Of a stretch of DNA of 64,000 bases, positions 36,028 through 45,970 are shown piece after piece. The translations under genes were made by a program, and so were the position numbers. The notes under the pieces are model-generated. The model saw only the letters and a list, made by a program, of their open reading frames with translations. It made no database searches and was not told the DNA's origin. Within the stretch, counting starts at the first letter, position 1; every line of letters begins with the position of its first letter. The DNA is from Pseudomaricurvus hydrocarbonicus (GTDB lineage: Bacteria; Pseudomonadota; Gammaproteobacteria; Pseudomonadales; Cellvibrionaceae). The stretch covers positions 372,001 through 436,000 of the forward strand of contig NZ_JAAONZ010000003.1 of NCBI RefSeq assembly GCF_011602365.1. Reading direction: 5' to 3'.

Positions 36028-37635
36028 ATGTTAGACAATACCCTTAAACAACAGTTGGACACTTACTTAAAAAATCTGGTGAAACCGATTCAAATTACTG
36101 TGTCCACAGATGACAGCGCCAAATCTCAGGAAATGGTGGCACTGGCCGATGATATTGCCAGTCTGTCGGAAAAAATTTCTTTAGTCATTGATGATAATAC
36201 GCGTTTGCAAAAAACCAACCGCACACCATTGATGGCGATTGCCCCACAGAGGGAAGTTGCGCGCGTCGAATTCGCCGGCTTGCCGATGGGGCACGAATTC
36301 ACCTCGCTGGTGCTGGCACTGTTGCAAGCGGGTGGACACCCGTCTAAAGCTACGGCAGAGCAGCTGGCGCAAATTGCCGCGTTGGACGGTGAATTTAACT
36401 TCGAAACCTATATCTCGCTTAGTTGCCAGAACTGTCCTGACGTTGTGCAGGCGCTGAATCTGATGGCGGTCTTGAACCCCAATGTGCGCAATACCATGAT
36501 CGATGGTGCGTTGTTTCAGGCAGAAGTGACCGAGCGTCGTATTATGGCCGTGCCTTCCGTGTATCTGAATGGGGTGCCCTTCGGCTCGGGGCGCATGACC
36601 CTGGACGAAATTCTGAACAAGGTCGACAGCAAAGCCGGTGAACGTCAGGCCGCAGCCCTGGCGGAAAAACAACCTTACGAAGTGCTTATCGTGGGCGGTG
36701 GCCCGGCCGGTGCGTCGGCGGCGATCTACTCGGCGCGCAAAGGCATTCGTACCGGTGTGATTGCGCAACGCTTCGGCGGACAAATCATGGATACAGTTGC
36801 CATTGAGAACTTTATTTCGGTTTCCGCCACAGAAGGTCCAAAACTGGTGGCCAATCTGGAGCAGCACGTCATGGACTACGACGTGGATGTGATGAAGGCG
36901 CAGAAGGCAGTCGCGCTGCGGCAGAGCAATGGCGCCGATGGCAAAAGGGTGGAAGTTACCCTGGAAAACGGGGCGACACTGATTTCCAAGTCCATCATTC
37001 TGGCAACCGGCGCACGCTGGAGAGAAATGAATGTGCCCGGGGAGCAGGAGTACCGCGGTAAAGGCGTGGCCTACTGCCCGCACTGTGATGGTCCGTTATT
37101 TAAAGGCAAGCGTGTGGCGGTCATCGGGGGTGGCAACTCCGGGATTGAAGCGGCTATTGACCTGGCTGGAATCGTTGAGCATGTCACTGTATTGGAATTT
37201 GCCGATACGCTGCGCGCTGATGACGTTTTGCAGCGAAAAGCACGGTCGATGAACAATATTGACATTATCACTGCAGCCATGAGCACCGAAGTGTTGGGTG
37301 ATGGCCAGCGAGTGACGGGATTGAACTACACCGATCGCGCAACCGGTGAAGAGAAAACCGTCGCGTTGGCGGGTGTTTTTGTCCAGATTGGCCTGGTGCC
37401 GAATACTGACTGGCTGAAAGGCGTTGTAGAGTTGAATCCGCGGGGTGAGATCATGGTCGACAGCCGCGGTGAGACCTCCATTCCCGGCGTATTTGCTGCC
37501 GGAGATGTGACGGATTCGGCCTACAAGCAAATCATTATTTCGATGGGTTCGGGGGCAACGGCAGCGCTGTCAGCGTTTGATCACTTAATTCGGCTGCCGG
37601 CTCAGGGTGTGGCAACTTCCGAGAGGGCCGCGTAA
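36028..37635 (+). CDS. ahpF: Alkyl hydroperoxide reductase subunit F
   Basis: A 535-residue flavoprotein disulfide reductase, recycling AhpC with NADH. Two N-terminal thioredoxin-like folds (about 1-200) carry the redox pair C133-QN-C136. The FAD domain begins [22 protein letters not shown], and the pyridine-nucleotide domain holds C350-PH-C353 (YCPHCDGP) and [41 protein letters not shown] closes the FAD site. ATG at 36028 follows ACGGAGTCAAAGC. It ends with a strong terminator. Organisation and domain order are those of E. coli AhpF. Confidence 0.97.
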   Translation: MLDNTLKQQLDTYLKNLVKPIQITVSTDDSAKSQEMVALADDIASLSEKISLVIDDNTRLQKTNRTPLMAIAPQREVARVEFAGLPMGHEFTSLVLALLQAGGHPSKATAEQLAQIAALDGEFNFETYISLSCQNCPDVVQALNLMAVLNPNVRNTMIDGALFQAEVTERRIMAVPSVYLNGVPFGSGRMTLDEILNKVDSKAGERQAAALAEKQPYEVLIVGGGPAGASAAIYSARKGIRTGVIAQRFGGQIMDTVAIENFISVSATEGPKLVANLEQHVMDYDVDVMKAQKAVALRQSNGADGKRVEVTLENGATLISKSIILATGARWREMNVPGEQEYRGKGVAYCPHCDGPLFKGKRVAVIGGGNSGIEAAIDLAGIVEHVTVLEFADTLRADDVLQRKARSMNNIDIITAAMSTEVLGDGQRVTGLNYTDRATGEEKTVALAGVFVQIGLVPNTDWLKGVVELNPRGEIMVDSRGETSIPGVFAAGDVTDSAYKQIIISMGSGATAALSAFDHLIRLPAQGVATSERAA

Positions 37636-37690
37636 CGCACAGCGCGATATCCAGAAAATCCCCTTGCGCTCAGCGCCATGTGTTTTCTTT

Positions 37691-37730
37691 AGCCTTCGAG
37701 CCCCGATTGAGTTGGGCTCGGAGGCTTTTT
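37691..37730 (+). terminator. Rho-independent terminator of ahpF
   Basis: AGCCTTCGAGCCC (37691-37703) pairs with GGGCTCGGAGGCT (37714-37726) with one G-U pair, followed by TTTT. Confidence 0.9.
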
Positions 37731-38021
37731 GGGGGATGTGGCTCGATTGGAATGAGGTTGTGTCAATCCCATCTTTTCTATAAATTCTGGTCACAATATG
37801 CGGATTAACAGCCCCTGAAATTCATTCGTTATCACCAGAAGGTATGCTGCTTTTGGGCTCTGTGGCTGGCATCAGAAGGGTTTGCAGTGTAATTTGACAG
37901 GGTATGCTGTGGCGAATTAAGAATGCGGATAATAATTAACATCATTGGCGGAGAGGCGGTTTTGGGGTTGATTTGGGCGCTGTAATCGTAACGCAAAGTA
38001 GGAAACACAAGGAAACTCCGG
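37731..38021. other. Intergenic region upstream of the hybrid kinase
   Basis: About 290 bp, A/T-rich, no gene supported. It should hold the promoter of the kinase gene, but no site can be assigned with confidence. Confidence 0.35.
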
Positions 38022-41000
38022 ATGAGTTGTAGATGGGGCAAGGCAGCAGGGAACTGTTTTGGTTTGAGGTCGGATACTGAACAACCGAATAAACGGCTAC
38101 AGATTGTTGGATTGGTTACGACCTTGCTGCTGTCGAGCTTGCTGCACGCCCATGAAACACCGGTTTTGGAACAGTTAACCTTAAAGGACGGTCTGAGTCA
38201 GAGCACGGTGTTTTCAATTGCCCAGGATCATACCGGCTTTATGTGGTTTGGTGGCCGCAACGGCTTGAATCGATATGATGGCTACCATTTTCGTCCGTAT
38301 TTCTCAAAAGATGGTTTGCCCAGCAATTTTATCTGGAGCCTGTTGCGCGACGGTGAAACGCTCTGGCTTGGAACTCAGGGGGCGGGCCTGATTCAGCGAC
38401 AGCCCGGCGGAAAACTGGTTTCTCATTCTCAATCTGCAGCCTATGCGTTTACTTCGCCGCTGGCACCTGCTGAACCCGATGAGGTACGCCGAGATGCCGA
38501 TCCTCTGCCGAAAGTGGTGGTGGACATTCAGCACAGCTTGAAGGGCGGATTGTGGCTGGCGACTCAGGACGCCGGACTGCAATACTATGATAAGCGTACG
38601 GAAACATTTACGTCCCACTCGCCAGAGCCGGATACCTCCGCCAGATCGGTGCTGGAAGACAGCGTGGGTAATGTTTGGTTGGGGACCGAGCAACAAGGGG
38701 TGTCTCGTTTTGATGTGAAAGCGGAAACCTGGACAACCTTTCGCAATGACCCTGATAACCCGGACAGTCTCTCCCACAATGGGGTCTGGGACGTGCTGGA
38801 AGACTCGAATTATCGCATATGGGTTGCCACCTTTGGTGGCGGCTTAAATCGACTGGACATTCGCACCGGCAAGTTCACTCATTATCGTTTTGACCCGGAT
38901 GACCCACAGAGTTTGAGCAATGATTTTGTCTGGAAGTTGCTCGAAGACCGCAAAGGCCGTATTTGGGTTGGAACCAATGGTGGATTAAATCTATTGGATC
39001 CGGTCAACGGTACTTTTCAGCGTTTTTTGCCGGGGCAGGAAATCAAATCCATATTCGAAGATCGTTCCGGAATCCTTTGGGTGGGTACCTATTACGGTGG
39101 GGTGTTTAAGCTGGATGATAAGAGAAGTAAATTTCAGGTCATAGATAATCAGCCAGGCAACCCGAATACTATAGCGTCTGACACTGTTAACGGTGTTTAC
39201 GAAGAAGAAGATGGAACACTGTGGGTGGTGGGTGATGGCGGTGGCCTGAATCGCATTGATCCCGACGATGGCGCTGTGACCCGCTACCAATACAACCCGA
39301 AGGACGACCGCAGTATCAGTAACAATCACCCCATGAATATTATGAGGTTGAACGACGGCGACTTTTTGCTGGGGACCTATTCCGGGGGTATGAATCGTTT
39401 TAACCCGGACAGCGGGGCCTTTACTCGTTTTCTTCCTGATCCGCTGCAGCCTGATAGTATCAGTGACGATACCGTCTTTGACATTTTACAGGATCAGCAG
39501 GGAAGAGTGTGGGTGGCGACCTGGCGCGGGGGGCTCAATCAGTATCATCCTCGTTCAGGCACGTTTACCCCCTACCGGCATGAGCCGGATAAGCCTGATT
39601 CTTTGGGGGATGATTATGTGCAAACGTTGTTGGAAGACTCTCAGGGGCGCCTCTGGCTGGGCACCGCCACTGCGGGGTTGAACCTGTTCTTACCGGAAGA
39701 GAAGCGCTTTGTACAATATGAACATAGTTCAGCCGATCCTGCCAGCATCAGTCACAATCACGTTTACAGCATGCTGGAGCGCAGCGATGGCAAGATTTGG
39801 GTGGGGACTGAGTCGGGTGGGTTGAATCTTTTTGATCCCGATGAGGGGAGTTTTACGCACTTTATCGATTCACGGGGGTACTTGCAGTCGGCGATTCTCG
39901 GCATCCTGGAAGCGGACGATGGTTTGCTGTGGATCAGTACCCGGGATGGTTTGCTGAGCTATAACCCGGAAAATAATTTTGCCCATCGCTATGATGAGGG
40001 TGACGGGGTTCAGTCAACCGAGTTCATTGCTGGCAGTCAGTTAAAAGGGCGAAACGGGGTTTTCTATTTTGGTGGGGTCAATGGCCTGAATTTTTTTCAG
40101 CCCGAGACGGTGGAGCACAACAGTTTTGTGCCGCCGGTCGTTATCACCGGGCTGGAAGTGATGCAGGCCCACAGTCATCGAGACATCGACTTGGAAGCGC
40201 GCAGCAGTGTGGTTCTTGGCTATGCAGACCAGCCGTTTACGATCCAGTTCGCCGCGCTCAACTATACCCGCACTAACCTGAATCGCTATCGCTATAAATT
40301 AGAGGGCGTGGACCGCAGCTGGTTAGCCGATAGTGCCAGCAATCAGGCGGTATATCATCGTGTCTCTCCGGGGACTTATACCTTCCATGTGCGGGGCTCG
40401 AATAATGACGGGGTTTGGAATGCCACTCCTGCGACGCTGACGATTGAAGTGTTACCACCCTGGTGGCTCAGCACGTGGGCCTACGCCGTGTATTTTAGCT
40501 TGGCGGGTATGTTGCTTCTGGTGTATTGGCGCTGGCAACAGAGAACCTTAAACGCCGAGCGTGAAAGGGATGTGGCGCAGAGATCGGAACTGGCAAAACA
40601 AGAATTTTTTGCAAAAATGAGCCACGAGTTAAGGACACCCCTCAGTGGCCTGTTGGGCATGGGAGAGTTGCTGGAGCGGACACATCTCGACAGCACCCAA
40701 AAACATTATGTTGAGTCACAGCTGAGAGCGGGCAATACCCTGCTTAATATTGTGAATGATATTTTGGAATTGTCAAAAATAGACGCTCACAAGCTTGAGC
40801 TGACACAAGCCCCGTTTAATTTAAAACACTTAATTGAAGATCTGGTTGAATTGTTCAGCGTTGAAGTCGAGCGCCGAAAAATTCACATTCACATCAATTA
40901 CCCGGTCGGTGCGGTGGAGCTGTTTTTAGGTGATCCGATGCGGTTGCGACAGGTGTTGAGCAATCTTATCGGCAATGCGGTGAAATTTACCGATGAAGGT

Positions 41001-41759
41001 GCTATTTGGATTGATGTCATGGTAACGACACAGCAGCCGTTATCCGCAAAACTGGTGATACAGATAAAAGACAGCGGGGTCGGTATCGAAGAGCATAAAT
41101 TGAATGCGGTTTTTGATCAGTTTTATCAGGTCAGCGAGCCTGCCCAAAACGCTTATCAAGGCACCGGCTTGGGATTGTCCATAGCCCGTCAACTGGTGGA
41201 GCTGATGGGCGGTGCGCTGGATATCGTTAGCCAGTATGGCGTGGGCACCACGGTTTCGCTCAAGCTGTCATTGCCGGTCGTCACCGATGGCAGTGCGGAG
41301 CCTGAAAAAACGGTTGCGCCGGAAGATTTTTATTGTCGGGCCCGAATTCTGATTGTTGAAGATAATGAAATTAATGCACAGGCGCTGATGTACCTGTTGG
41401 AGAGTTTTGGCTGCGAAGTAAAGGTCGTTACCGATGGCTTGCAGGCACTATCCTATCTTGAATTACACGATGTGGATTTGGTGTTTATGGATTGCCATCT
41501 CCCAAGGATGGATGGGATTACTGCCGCTAAGCGACTGCGCCAGGATGTTCGCTGGAAAGAACTGCCGATTGTGGCCCTCACCGCCAGCATCTCCCTAAAA
41601 GATAAAGCCGGTTGCCGAAACGTGGGGATAAACGCATATTTATTAAAGCCCCTGTTGACTGAAAAAGCCATCCAGGTGCTGATGAAATATTGCCATCACC
41701 GGTGTACCAAGGCCGTCGGTGCCAAGGCCGATCGACGCTGGGGTCGATCGCCTGGCTAG
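38022..41759 (+). CDS. Hybrid sensor histidine kinase with periplasmic propeller
   Basis: A 1245-residue one-chain sensor. The signal or anchor is IVGLVTTLLLSSLLHAHETP (about 28-47). A periplasmic seven-bladed-type propeller pair (about 55-690) is built from repeats of the form GxxWxGTxxGGLNxxDPxxGxFxxY, followed by a Y_Y_Y immunoglobulin-like domain (about 700-810) and one membrane helix (about 820-838). Next come a dimerisation helix with H868 (KMSHELRTPLSG), an ATPase domain (NLIGNAVKFTD, DSGVGIEEH, GTGLGLSIARQ) and a receiver with D1157 (LVFMDCHLPRMDG). There is no DNA-binding domain and no Hpt. This architecture is best known from carbohydrate- and polymer-sensing hybrid systems. A LuxR-type regulator gene follows by 82 bp. 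The ligand is presumably linked to the catabolic genes beyond. Confidence 0.92.
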   Translation: MSCRWGKAAGNCFGLRSDTEQPNKRLQIVGLVTTLLLSSLLHAHETPVLEQLTLKDGLSQSTVFSIAQDHTGFMWFGGRNGLNRYDGYHFRPYFSKDGLPSNFIWSLLRDGETLWLGTQGAGLIQRQPGGKLVSHSQSAAYAFTSPLAPAEPDEVRRDADPLPKVVVDIQHSLKGGLWLATQDAGLQYYDKRTETFTSHSPEPDTSARSVLEDSVGNVWLGTEQQGVSRFDVKAETWTTFRNDPDNPDSLSHNGVWDVLEDSNYRIWVATFGGGLNRLDIRTGKFTHYRFDPDDPQSLSNDFVWKLLEDRKGRIWVGTNGGLNLLDPVNGTFQRFLPGQEIKSIFEDRSGILWVGTYYGGVFKLDDKRSKFQVIDNQPGNPNTIASDTVNGVYEEEDGTLWVVGDGGGLNRIDPDDGAVTRYQYNPKDDRSISNNHPMNIMRLNDGDFLLGTYSGGMNRFNPDSGAFTRFLPDPLQPDSISDDTVFDILQDQQGRVWVATWRGGLNQYHPRSGTFTPYRHEPDKPDSLGDDYVQTLLEDSQGRLWLGTATAGLNLFLPEEKRFVQYEHSSADPASISHNHVYSMLERSDGKIWVGTESGGLNLFDPDEGSFTHFIDSRGYLQSAILGILEADDGLLWISTRDGLLSYNPENNFAHRYDEGDGVQSTEFIAGSQLKGRNGVFYFGGVNGLNFFQPETVEHNSFVPPVVITGLEVMQAHSHRDIDLEARSSVVLGYADQPFTIQFAALNYTRTNLNRYRYKLEGVDRSWLADSASNQAVYHRVSPGTYTFHVRGSNNDGVWNATPATLTIEVLPPWWLSTWAYAVYFSLAGMLLLVYWRWQQRTLNAERERDVAQRSELAKQEFFAKMSHELRTPLSGLLGMGELLERTHLDSTQKHYVESQLRAGNTLLNIVNDILELSKIDAHKLELTQAPFNLKHLIEDLVELFSVEVERRKIHIHINYPVGAVELFLGDPMRLRQVLSNLIGNAVKFTDEGAIWIDVMVTTQQPLSAKLVIQIKDSGVGIEEHKLNAVFDQFYQVSEPAQNAYQGTGLGLSIARQLVELMGGALDIVSQYGVGTTVSLKLSLPVVTDGSAEPEKTVAPEDFYCRARILIVEDNEINAQALMYLLESFGCEVKVVTDGLQALSYLELHDVDLVFMDCHLPRMDGITAAKRLRQDVRWKELPIVALTASISLKDKAGCRNVGINAYLLKPLLTEKAIQVLMKYCHHRCTKAVGAKADRRWGRSPG

Positions 41760-41841
41760 AGTCTGCCATCCCGGTTGCGATTAGGACATCTTTGCGGTTA
41801 ATGATACATTATCGCCCTTCGACAGGGGGTAGCGCTGAAAC

Positions 41842-42690
41842 ATGTCTGACATTAACCGTCCTGAATGGTATTGCTCGCTGGTCAACCTGCGCAAAACCAT
41901 CGGCACGCCCGACTTTTACAGGGCATTCTTCGCCACTGTCGAGCAGGTGGTAAGCTTCGATTACTCTGGCGTTTTTGTCTACAGTGATGACCATGTCGAT
42001 TGTGTCCACTTGCAGGGCAACTCGGACAATTATCACAAATTTGTGGACCTCTACCTGGATGGTTTGTACCTGCTGGATCCGCATTACAGCATGTTGGCAA
42101 AAGGCGCCAGCAATGGGCTGTACCGTTTTCAGGATATTGCACCGGATTGCTATCATCAAACCGAGTATTACCAGCGATTTGTGAAGCCCGTTGGCATTAC
42201 CGATGAGTTCGATTTCATCATCAAAATTGATGACTGCTATTATGATTTGTATATCGATAAGTTGACCGGCGTGTTTAACGCAGACGAAACCCACGTGCTG
42301 GAAACGATCACGCCTATCCTGCTGGATTTTGTTGAGGAACATGGTCTCAGGCAGGTTGAGTCAAACACACAGGCCGTGTCAGTCAGCAAGAGTAAATCCT
42401 ACAGCAGCATCTTTGATTCCCTCGGAACATCCTTGCTGACTCAGCGCGAGCAGGATGTGTTTCAGTGCATCTTGCACGGCCACTCATCGAAATCCACCGC
42501 CAATAAACTCAATATTGCCTTGGGGACCGTCAAGATCCATCGCCGCAATATCTATAACAAACTGGATATATCGACCCAGTCTGAGCTCTTTTCCCTGTGC
42601 ATCCAGTCACTGGCTATCCCACAGGTCAGTGGCGCTTCTGATCCACTGGCGGCTTTGCGAGAAAGCTATACCAGTCCGGTTTCCGACTGA
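41842..42690 (+). CDS. LuxR-family transcriptional regulator
   Basis: A 282-residue regulator. The C-terminal GerE/LuxR helix-turn-helix occupies about 199-255 (LTQREQDVFQCILHGHSSKS, TANKLNIALGTVKIHRRNIY). The N-terminal 170 residues have no receiver Asp pattern. A segment FVDLYLDGLYLLDPHY resembles the Y-x-x-Y-x-x-x-DP part of autoinducer-binding domains, but the expected tryptophans are absent, so acyl-homoserine-lactone binding is doubtful. It lies 82 bp downstream of the hybrid kinase and is convergent with the aldehyde dehydrogenase gene. It is a good candidate for controlling the minus-strand catabolic genes. Confidence 0.85.
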   Translation: MSDINRPEWYCSLVNLRKTIGTPDFYRAFFATVEQVVSFDYSGVFVYSDDHVDCVHLQGNSDNYHKFVDLYLDGLYLLDPHYSMLAKGASNGLYRFQDIAPDCYHQTEYYQRFVKPVGITDEFDFIIKIDDCYYDLYIDKLTGVFNADETHVLETITPILLDFVEEHGLRQVESNTQAVSVSKSKSYSSIFDSLGTSLLTQREQDVFQCILHGHSSKSTANKLNIALGTVKIHRRNIYNKLDISTQSELFSLCIQSLAIPQVSGASDPLAALRESYTSPVSD

Positions 42691-42728
42691 GTTAACCTTA
42701 ACACACCGGCCGGCGTCAAAACTGAAAA

Positions 42729-42757
42729 CGCCACTCCAGCCTGGGGCAAGAGTGGCG
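42729..42757. terminator. Hairpin between convergent luxR-type and aldehyde dehydrogenase genes
   Basis: CGCCACTC (42729-42736) pairs with GAGTGGCG (42750-42757), 13-nt loop. No T-run on either side. It may serve both convergent transcripts. Confidence 0.4.
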
Positions 42758-42803
42758 CTGTGGGGCAATCTGGACGTTACCAGCGATTGTCGGGGTAGCT
42801 GCC

Positions 42804-44312
42804 CTACAGCTGGATAATCACCGATTTGGTTTCCAGATAGTGTTCCAGTTGCTCAGGTCCGAGGTCTTTGCCAATACCCGATTGCTTGTAACCGCCAAAG
42901 GGCATGGCCACATCAACCGCGTCGTGCGTATTCACAAACACCGTGCCGGCTTGCAGTTTACGCGTGACACGGTGAACTCTTGACACATCGCGGGTGAAGA
43001 CTGAGGCTGCCAGACCGTAGACGTTATCGTTGGCCAGGGCAATGGCTTCCTCTTCTGTGTCGAAGGCTTGCATCACCAGCACGGGTCCGAAGATTTCTTC
43101 CTGCACAATGCGCATGTCATTGCGGGTATCGGCAAAGATCGTCGGGTTGATGTAATGCCCAGGGCGGGCAGGGCAGTCGCCTCCGCACACCAGTCGTGCG
43201 CCTTCTTGTTTGCCCAGTTCAACGTAATCCTTAATGCGTTGCAGTTGCAGCGCAGAAATTTGCGGCCCCTGTGTGGTGTCTGGATTGAGCGGGTCGCCCA
43301 GGACCACCTCTTGCAGGGATTGTGTCAGTGCGTCAAGCGTGGCCTGGTAAAGCTCTCGCTGTACGTAAAGCCGTGAACCCGCGGAGCAGACCTGGCCGGA
43401 ATTAAAGAAAATACTCTGGTGGGTGGCGGCGACGATGTCCTCGATATGGGCATCTTCAAAGGCCACCATGGCCGATTTTCCACCCAGTTCCAATGTCACA
43501 TGCGACAGGTTTTCCAGCGCGGCCTGCCCCACCTTTTTACCCACCGGGGTCGAACCGGTAAAGGAGACCTTCTGCACGTCCGGGTGGCTGACCAGGTGCT
43601 GACCGGCCAGGCTGCCGGTGCCGGTGACAATGTTGATCACACCCGCAGGCAGCCCTGCTTCATGCCAGATCTGCATCAGGTAGAGAATGCTCATGGGGGT
43701 GAGTTCTGCGGGCTTCAAGACGATGGTGCAACCGGTGACCAGCGGGGCAACGATTTTCCACAAGGACATGTTCAGCGGCCAGTTCCAGGGAACGATCGCG
43801 CCGACCACGCCCACCGGTTCTTTCAGCGTGTAGGCCATGGTGTCACCGGGAAGAGACAGGCTGCGGGTGGCGCCTTCAATTTTACTGGTCCAGCCAGCCA
43901 TATACCGAATTAACTCGATCGACGTGCCAACATCCACCACCTGACAACCACTGATGGCTTTGCCGGCATCAATGGATTCCAGCTCCGCCAGAGTTTGCGC
44001 GTGGGCTTCCATGACGTCGGCCAGTTTCAGCAGCAGTGATTGTCGTTCCATGGGCGTCAGGCCGGACCAGGCCTCGCTGTGAAAGGCGCGGTTGGCGGCG
44101 GCGACCGCCAGGTCAACGTCGTGACAGGTGGCGCTGGGCACGGTCATCAGGTGAGCCCCGTTGGAGGGATCTTCGACGCTGAGCAGGCCGCCATCGGAGG
44201 CATCGACGAACTGGCCATCAATGAACATTGGCTGGTGTCCGGCGGCGAGAAATTCCCGAGCCTGGGGTGTGACGCAATAGTGGTCCAGCATGGTTTGAAT
44301 CGTGGAATCCAT
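42804..44312 (-). CDS. NAD(P)-dependent aldehyde dehydrogenase
   Basis: A 502-residue ALDH superfamily enzyme. VGAIVPWNWPLNMSLWKIVA (cofactor entry), the VSFTGSTPVGKKVG turn, glutamate in VTLELGGKSAMVAFED, and catalytic C309 in FFNSGQVCSAGSRLYVQ are intact. EEIFGPVLVMQAFDTEEEA and a MPFGGYKQSGIGKDLG end follow. Sequence flavour is that of the phenylacetaldehyde/betaine aldehyde group. Aromatic or aliphatic aldehyde substrate not resolved. It lies downstream of the NCS1 permease on the same strand (223-bp gap with a hairpin), as the last gene of the minus-strand run from the TonB receptors. Confidence 0.92.
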   Translation of the reverse strand: MDSTIQTMLDHYCVTPQAREFLAAGHQPMFIDGQFVDASDGGLLSVEDPSNGAHLMTVPSATCHDVDLAVAAANRAFHSEAWSGLTPMERQSLLLKLADVMEAHAQTLAELESIDAGKAISGCQVVDVGTSIELIRYMAGWTSKIEGATRSLSLPGDTMAYTLKEPVGVVGAIVPWNWPLNMSLWKIVAPLVTGCTIVLKPAELTPMSILYLMQIWHEAGLPAGVINIVTGTGSLAGQHLVSHPDVQKVSFTGSTPVGKKVGQAALENLSHVTLELGGKSAMVAFEDAHIEDIVAATHQSIFFNSGQVCSAGSRLYVQRELYQATLDALTQSLQEVVLGDPLNPDTTQGPQISALQLQRIKDYVELGKQEGARLVCGGDCPARPGHYINPTIFADTRNDMRIVQEEIFGPVLVMQAFDTEEEAIALANDNVYGLAASVFTRDVSRVHRVTRKLQAGTVFVNTHDAVDVAMPFGGYKQSGIGKDLGPEQLEHYLETKSVIIQL

Positions 44313-44436
44313 AAGGGTTACCCTCGTCTGTGTGGTTATCTGCTCAATCGTGCCCGCCCTCGTTGATGTGATTGTCTTGCTTTAATGCTGTGTGAGGCTG
44401 TGGCTATGAGAGATGAGTGCTGTGGTCAGGAAAGAT

Positions 44437-44475
44437 CCTGCGCTCAGGGCCATCGGGTGAGGCTTTGAGCGCAGG
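44437..44475. terminator. Hairpin between the permease and aldehyde dehydrogenase genes
   Basis: CCTGCGCTCA (44437-44446) pairs perfectly with TGAGCGCAGG (44466-44475); 19-nt loop; no T-run. It may attenuate transcription from the permease into the dehydrogenase gene. Confidence 0.4.
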
Positions 44476-44535
44476 GCGTTTGGGTGCATGAATTCTAAGT
44501 TCGTTTACTCATAAGCTAAGCTAACTTAACGTACG

Positions 44536-45942
44536 TTATTGATCGGTCGATAAGTGTTCGTAGGCGGTGGGCAGGGTGACCATCGCTTTTGTTAACCATG
44601 ACCAGCCAAGATACAACAGGAAGGTGATGGCAAAGGTAGGAATGGTGGCCCCCAGAGGGGAAACCAAACCGTGAGTCAGCAACATCGATACGCCAATGCC
44701 AATGGCCCAGATGATGATGGCCGGGTAGTGAATGCCGTTTTGATACCAGTATTTCCCGCCTCGATCGAGCAGGATGTCGTGGTCATAGACACGTTTATGA
44801 ACGAGGTAATAATCCACAATCATGATGGCAAACACCGGCACAAACAACGAGCCGACCAGCGTCAGAAAGGAGGTGAACTGATCCAGCATCGCCAGCCAGC
44901 TGGAACCAATCAGTGATACGGTCCCCAACACCAGGGCCGCCGGCAGAAAGCGCACTTTATTGCCCGGCAATATGCCCACCACCGAGGACACCATGCCATA
45001 CACCACCATGGTGTTGGTGGCCATGACCGATAAAAAGATCACAATGGCCAGAGGGGCACCAAACGCCGACACGATCATGGTGGGATCGAAGCTGCGGGCT
45101 TCTTCGCCGCTCAGCACCACGTAGGCGATGGCGGTGGCGCCCAGCCCCATGGACATAATGGTTGAGGTGAGGTAGCCCACTCCGGAACCGACCACTCCGG
45201 CCTTTTGAGATTTGGCAAGGCGGTTCATCTCGGCCGACAGCACCGTCCAGGAAATCACCGTAGCAATGACCACATCCAGCACGGAGACGCCATTCCAACC
45301 CAGCGACTTATCAACCGGCAGGTTGATAAAAGCGCTGGGGGAGAAGGTGGTGAAGGCCGTGTAAAAGATGTAGAGCATGATGAGGAAAATCACCAGTCCC
45401 AGCCAGGGCTCAATTTTCTCAATGCCTTTATGGCCAAAGATGGCCAGACACACCACCAGAAACTGACACATCACCGAGAACAAAATGGGGTTGGAATAAC
45501 CGGTGAACCCTTCCACGAGGTAGTTCACGGTGACGCCAGCCAGCATGGCCTGCACCCAACACCAGCCCATCAGAATGACGACGTTGGCGGCTGTGGTCAA
45601 CAGCGAGCCGCGCAGCCCAAAAGCGCCTTTGGTCAACGACATGGTGGACAGCCCGGTGCGGGTGCCCATGTTGCCGACCAGCACCAGCACCACCCCGCCG
45701 ACGATCGAGCCCAGTACAATCAGGCCTATGGCCAGTGGCCAGGAGACGCCCGGGACAAACAGGGTGCCGGTCAACAGGGTGGTGACCACCAGGTTGGCGG
45801 CCAGCCATATCATGCCGATACGGCCGGTGGACAAGGTGCCTTTGATGGGGCCGTGATCTTCATCACCGCCCAACTGGTCAGACAGGCGACTCAACCATGA
45901 GCCGCCATCTTTTCCAGTGTTGGACTTGGGTACAGTTTGCAT
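44536..45942 (-). CDS. NCS1-family permease (purine/cytosine permease-like)
   Basis: A 468-residue inner-membrane transporter with about 12 helices. The N-terminal DHGPIKGTLSTGRIGMIWLA, NMGTRTGLSTMSLTKGAFGL and the charge-poor helices AIGLIVLGSIVGGVVLVLVG match the NCS1 (CodB/cytosine permease) group, which imports nucleobases, hydantoins, allantoin or related N-heterocycles by Na+ or H+ symport. It begins 29 bp after the stop of the TonB-receptor gene and is probably cotranscribed. Together they would move one substrate across both membranes. The neighbouring cyclase-family hydrolase hints at a cyclic amide or ester substrate; this is inference. Confidence 0.88.
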   Translation of the reverse strand: MQTVPKSNTGKDGGSWLSRLSDQLGGDEDHGPIKGTLSTGRIGMIWLAANLVVTTLLTGTLFVPGVSWPLAIGLIVLGSIVGGVVLVLVGNMGTRTGLSTMSLTKGAFGLRGSLLTTAANVVILMGWCWVQAMLAGVTVNYLVEGFTGYSNPILFSVMCQFLVVCLAIFGHKGIEKIEPWLGLVIFLIMLYIFYTAFTTFSPSAFINLPVDKSLGWNGVSVLDVVIATVISWTVLSAEMNRLAKSQKAGVVGSGVGYLTSTIMSMGLGATAIAYVVLSGEEARSFDPTMIVSAFGAPLAIVIFLSVMATNTMVVYGMVSSVVGILPGNKVRFLPAALVLGTVSLIGSSWLAMLDQFTSFLTLVGSLFVPVFAIMIVDYYLVHKRVYDHDILLDRGGKYWYQNGIHYPAIIIWAIGIGVSMLLTHGLVSPLGATIPTFAITFLLYLGWSWLTKAMVTLPTAYEHLSTDQ

Positions 45943-45970
45943 ACTTTAGTCTTCAGTGGATGAGTGACGA

